From Thioploca ingrica (GTDB lineage Bacteria > Pseudomonadota > Gammaproteobacteria > Beggiatoales > Beggiatoaceae), in the NCBI GenBank assembly GCA_000828835.1, contig AP014633.1:1984001-2048000 (forward strand): a stretch of DNA of 64,000 bases, written 5' to 3'. Below the pieces are notes generated by a model. That model was not told where the DNA came from and did not search any database. It saw only the letters and a list, made by a program, of their open reading frames with translations. Below are positions 61,330 through 64,000 of the stretch, piece by piece; the first letter of the stretch is position 1, and each line of letters opens with the position of its first letter. The translations under genes were made by a program, and so were the position numbers.

Positions 61330-62670
61330 ATGAATGTTTCTCAAAATTTTCTTAAAAAAAAGTTACTTTCTGGTAGTGCTTGGGCTTTTACTGGCAGAGT
61401 TATTACGGCATTTTCCGGAGTGCTCATTAATGCATTGTTATCCAGATTACTTAGTCCAGAAGCAATGGGTACCTATTTTTTAACTCTGAGCTTAGTTACC
61501 GGATTAGTGGGTATTTCACAGTTAGGTATAACTTCAACAGCCATGCGTCTCATTGCAGAATCGATGAGTACCAATCGGCCCGGTCGTGCACTTAAGACAA
61601 TACAGTTAAGTTTTAAATATAGTGTTTTAGGAACATTCATAGTGGCCGCTATTTTAGTTATAGGAATAGGAGAATGGTTAGCAGAACAAGTATTTAATTC
61701 AGTTTTAATGATGAATATTGTTGGGTTGATGACTATTTGGATAATTATTCTAACTTTTCAAAGTTTGATAGCAGAAATATTTCGAGGATTTCATGATATC
61801 CGTTCAGCAACCATGTGTGGACTAATTACAAGTGTTTTATCAGTTTTGTTTTTTGCTGGATTGTGGATAGGATTAGGACATAGCAACATAAAACACGTTG
61901 TTACTTTCTCTATCTTTGCTAGTGCTATAAGTGTTTCAATAGCCAGTTGGCTGATGTGGAATAAACTTCAAACACTTGGAAAAATGACAGATGACTTAAC
62001 CGACCAGGAATTGCTAATTATCGCATGGCCTTTATGGATTACCAATTTAACTCTTTTTGCTTTGGGTCAAGCCGACCTTTGGATTTTAGGTATTTTTTCA
62101 CCTCAAGAAGTTGCCATTTATGGTGCTGTATCCCGTTTAGTTGCATTAGTCACTATGCCGCTTATTATTATCAATACAGTATTGTCCCCTTTAATATCTG
62201 AATTATACGCTCAGAACAATAAATATCAATTGGAACAAGTACTACGTACTACAGCAACTATTACCAGTATTCCTGCTATTATTGTACTTACAATCTTTAT
62301 TTTGTTTGGTGATCCAATCTTAAAAATTATCTATGGAAATTACTATCGTGAGGGGGCAATTGTTTTAACTTTATTAAGTTTAGCTCAATTAGTTAACGTC
62401 TGGGCTGGTTCATGTGGTCAGACTTTAATCATGACCGGTCATCAGATGACAATGATGTTGATCACCATCATTTGCAGCAGTGTGGCGATAATTAGTTCTA
62501 TTGGGTTAGTACAAAAATATGGTGTAATTGGGGTAGCGACTGCCAGCAGTTTAGCACTCATATTACAAAACAGTCTTATGTTACTTATGGTTAGGTTAAA
62601 AACAACTATGTGGACTCACTTTAGTATCAAAATCGTTTTTAACTTAAATAAAATATTAAATTTGAGGTAA
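61330..62670 (+). CDS. Wzx-like oligosaccharide flippase (second)
   Basis: 446 residues with about 12-14 helices and the typical opening LLSGSAWAFTGRVITAFSGVLINALLSRLLSP..MGTYFLTLSLV of Wzx/MATE-type exporters. It lies 24 bp after the second GT2 gene, in the same operon as the first flippase at 57939. Sequence similarity to that protein is low. One may flip the O-unit, the other a different glycolipid. Its stop overlaps the next frame. Confidence 0.87.
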   Translation: MNVSQNFLKKKLLSGSAWAFTGRVITAFSGVLINALLSRLLSPEAMGTYFLTLSLVTGLVGISQLGITSTAMRLIAESMSTNRPGRALKTIQLSFKYSVLGTFIVAAILVIGIGEWLAEQVFNSVLMMNIVGLMTIWIIILTFQSLIAEIFRGFHDIRSATMCGLITSVLSVLFFAGLWIGLGHSNIKHVVTFSIFASAISVSIASWLMWNKLQTLGKMTDDLTDQELLIIAWPLWITNLTLFALGQADLWILGIFSPQEVAIYGAVSRLVALVTMPLIIINTVLSPLISELYAQNNKYQLEQVLRTTATITSIPAIIVLTIFILFGDPILKIIYGNYYREGAIVLTLLSLAQLVNVWAGSCGQTLIMTGHQMTMMLITIICSSVAIISSIGLVQKYGVIGVATASSLALILQNSLMLLMVRLKTTMWTHFSIKIVFNLNKILNLR

Positions 62671-62672
62671 TG

Positions 62673-63470
62673 ATGCAAAAAATAAAACGGATTATAAAAA
62701 TACTTATCGGTTATGAGTTTGGTCGTGCGGTAACCATTTTTCCTGATGATATTCTCATAGTTTCTTATCCAAAATCAGGAAATACTTGGACTCGTTTTTT
62801 GATAGCTAATCTCTTATTTCCACAAGAGCCAATTACTTTCGCAAATATTGAAGATAAAATTCCTGATATTTACCAAAGTAAGGAACGAGAACTGCTCCAT
62901 ATTCCCCGTCCTAGAATTCTTAAAAGTCACGAATATTTTGATCCTCGTTATCAGCGGATAATTTACATCGTTAGAGATCCAAGAGATATCGCTATTTCTT
63001 TATATTATTATAATATTAAATTTGGTGTTTTTAACGACAACTATAGTATTGATAGTTTTATTATAGAACATTTTACTAAAAAGATGAATATCAATAATTT
63101 TGGTACTTGGGGAGAAGATGTTGGAAGCTGGTTGGGTGCCAAAAAAGATGATTCAAATTTTCTACTACTTCGTTATGAGGATATGCTCAGTGATCCTAAA
63201 ATAGAATTAAAAAAAATAGCACATCATTTAAAAATAAGTGTTACTGATGAATTAATTGATAAGGTAATTAAACAAAGTTCATTTGAACATATGCAGTTAC
63301 TTGAGAATAACCAGAGCAATTTATGGAAACTGACAAAAAATACCAGAAAAGATAAATTTTTTGTTCGTTCTGGACAATCTGGTCAATGGCAAAACAAACT
63401 ATCAACCCATTCCATTAAAACAATTGAGTCAACTTGGTCTCAAATCATGATGCAATTAGGATATTTATAA
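62673..63470 (+). CDS. Sulfotransferase
   Basis: 265 residues (a second ATG three bases upstream at 62670 is possible, but GAGG is better spaced from 62673). The PAPS 5'-phosphate loop SYPKSGNTWTRFL (31-43), YIVRDPRDIAISLYYY (the 3'-phosphate site) and RSGQSGQW near the C-terminus are all present. It moves a sulfate group to a hydroxyl, most likely on the O-antigen sugars or on the sheath polymer. It adjoins the flippase (TAATG overlap). A broken relative lies at 9923-10363. Confidence 0.92.
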   Translation: MQKIKRIIKILIGYEFGRAVTIFPDDILIVSYPKSGNTWTRFLIANLLFPQEPITFANIEDKIPDIYQSKERELLHIPRPRILKSHEYFDPRYQRIIYIVRDPRDIAISLYYYNIKFGVFNDNYSIDSFIIEHFTKKMNINNFGTWGEDVGSWLGAKKDDSNFLLLRYEDMLSDPKIELKKIAHHLKISVTDELIDKVIKQSSFEHMQLLENNQSNLWKLTKNTRKDKFFVRSGQSGQWQNKLSTHSIKTIESTWSQIMMQLGYL

Positions 63471-63558
63471 ATCGGAACAAATATGCCAAATTGCTGCTGA
63501 TTTAAATAAAGAGACTTGGACAGTAAATGTGATAATTTAATAATAAAAATTTATATTC

Positions 63559-64000
63559 ATGAAAAATTATCTCGATATATCTAATCAATATCGTAATAGT
63601 CGATTTCTAGATTTTTTTACTTTCTTTTGTCCAACCTTATTTTTAATAGAAATTGATTTAGGTGGGCGACTATTCTTACCAGAATTACTACTAATTAGTA
63701 TATTACCTTTACTTGTTGCAAAAAAAGGCTGGTTACTTTTACAAGCTAAACCCAGATTGATACTTATTTTAGGCATGATATGGTTAATTGCCCAAATTTT
63801 TACCGACTTAATTAGAGCAACACCATTTGAAGATTTTTCAAGAGGATGGTCAAAAATTATTTTTTTAATGCTTAATTTCTCCGCCATCTATTTACTACTG
63901 ATAGACAATGTCAAACGTATTATTTTATTTACAGCTGGTTTTGCAATTGGTGGTTTGTTAAGTTTCTATATTAATCCGTCTGAATTTGCCTTAACGGCTC
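63559..64000 (+). CDS. Polytopic membrane protein, O-antigen polymerase/ligase-like (cut by window edge)
   Basis: The frame is open from the ATG at 63559 to the end of the window (147 residues). After a short charged N-terminus it alternates hydrophobic segments ('FFTFFCPTLFLIEID', 'LFLPELLLISILPLLVA', 'LILGMIWLIAQIFTDLI', 'IIFLMLNFSAIYLLL', 'IILFTAGFAIGGLLSFYI'). Its place at the end of a Wzx-containing operon and the spacing of the helices suggest the Wzy/O-antigen ligase family. The diagnostic periplasmic loop is beyond the edge, so this is tentative. Confidence 0.6.
   Translation, partial: MKNYLDISNQYRNSRFLDFFTFFCPTLFLIEIDLGGRLFLPELLLISILPLLVAKKGWLLLQAKPRLILILGMIWLIAQIFTDLIRATPFEDFSRGWSKIIFLMLNFSAIYLLLIDNVKRIILFTAGFAIGGLLSFYINPSEFALTA

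Noticed and set aside
63471-63558. A short open stretch after the sulfotransferase (SEQICQIAADLNKE...) considered as another sulfotransferase tail
   Set aside because: Only about 23 codons with no start codon; similarity too weak to claim.
63585-63887. 100-codon minus-strand frame at the right edge
   Set aside because: It is antisense to the polytopic membrane protein at 63559-64000, whose frame is open to the edge and has clear helices.

Overview
The window (about 40% G+C, all protein-coding apart from repeats; no rRNA, tRNA or CRISPR seen) looks like a chromosome segment of a large sulfur-oxidising gammaproteobacterium of the Beggiatoaceae (Beggiatoa/Thioploca/Thiomargarita type). The reasons are a flavocytochrome c sulfide dehydrogenase next to a NapC/NirT-type multihaem cytochrome, a periplasmic nitrate/nitrite-type molybdoenzyme, many short palindromic intergenic repeats, paired DUF29 proteins and intergenic heptamer arrays of TAACTGA, a hallmark I recall from marine Beggiatoaceae. 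The assignment is inference; no marker RNA is present.

Layout. 1-10.6 kb (minus strand): a surface-polysaccharide cluster with a MurB-like protein cut by the left edge, a methyltransferase, GalE, glycosyltransferase-like proteins, an RCC1-like secreted protein, two polysaccharide pyruvyl transferase family proteins and a nitroreductase. It ends in a broken duplicate of one glycosyltransferase-like gene joined to a broken sulfotransferase. 11-13.7 kb: a GT2 glycosyltransferase and a secreted protein. 13.8-19 kb (minus): a four-gene GldA/GldF/GldG/DUF4340 ABC system. 19.4-25.5 kb: an MsbA-like ABC exporter, then an accessory stretch with two DUF29 genes, direct repeats, a Uma2-like remnant, a DNA-binding regulator overlapping a tiny secreted protein, and a MITE-like palindrome.

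25.5-32 kb: a type II DMSO-reductase-family operon (TAT-exported alpha, four-cluster beta, haem-b gamma, TorD-like chaperone) behind a perfect FNR box. 32-34 kb: a hypothetical gene, repeats, a copied fragment of the chaperone gene and a RelE-type toxin-antitoxin pair. 34-40 kb: an Rpn-like nuclease and a giant leucine-rich-repeat surface protein split into two frames by a one-base shift. 40-48.6 kb: a cytochrome-c-assembly membrane protein, small secreted proteins, a SHOCT protein, a PreP-like M16 protease diverging from a VWA protein across two heptamer arrays, and a secreted protein with a duplicated domain.

48.8-52.4 kb (minus): tetrahaem NapC/NirT, a periplasmic ankyrin protein, FccA and FccB in one apparent operon for sulfide oxidation. 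52.8-64 kb (plus): an O-antigen-type operon that encodes the whole route from glucose-1-phosphate to CDP-paratose/CDP-tyvelose (RfbF, G, H, a reductase, RfbE), two Wzx-like flippases, two GT2 enzymes, a sulfotransferase and the start of a polytopic membrane protein (perhaps the O-antigen polymerase) cut by the right edge.

How it fits together: sulfide electrons from FccAB and the multihaem cytochrome can feed the c-type pool, while the FNR-controlled molybdoenzyme would give anaerobic use of nitrate (or an unidentified oxyanion). The two flanking clusters build a decorated cell surface or sheath.
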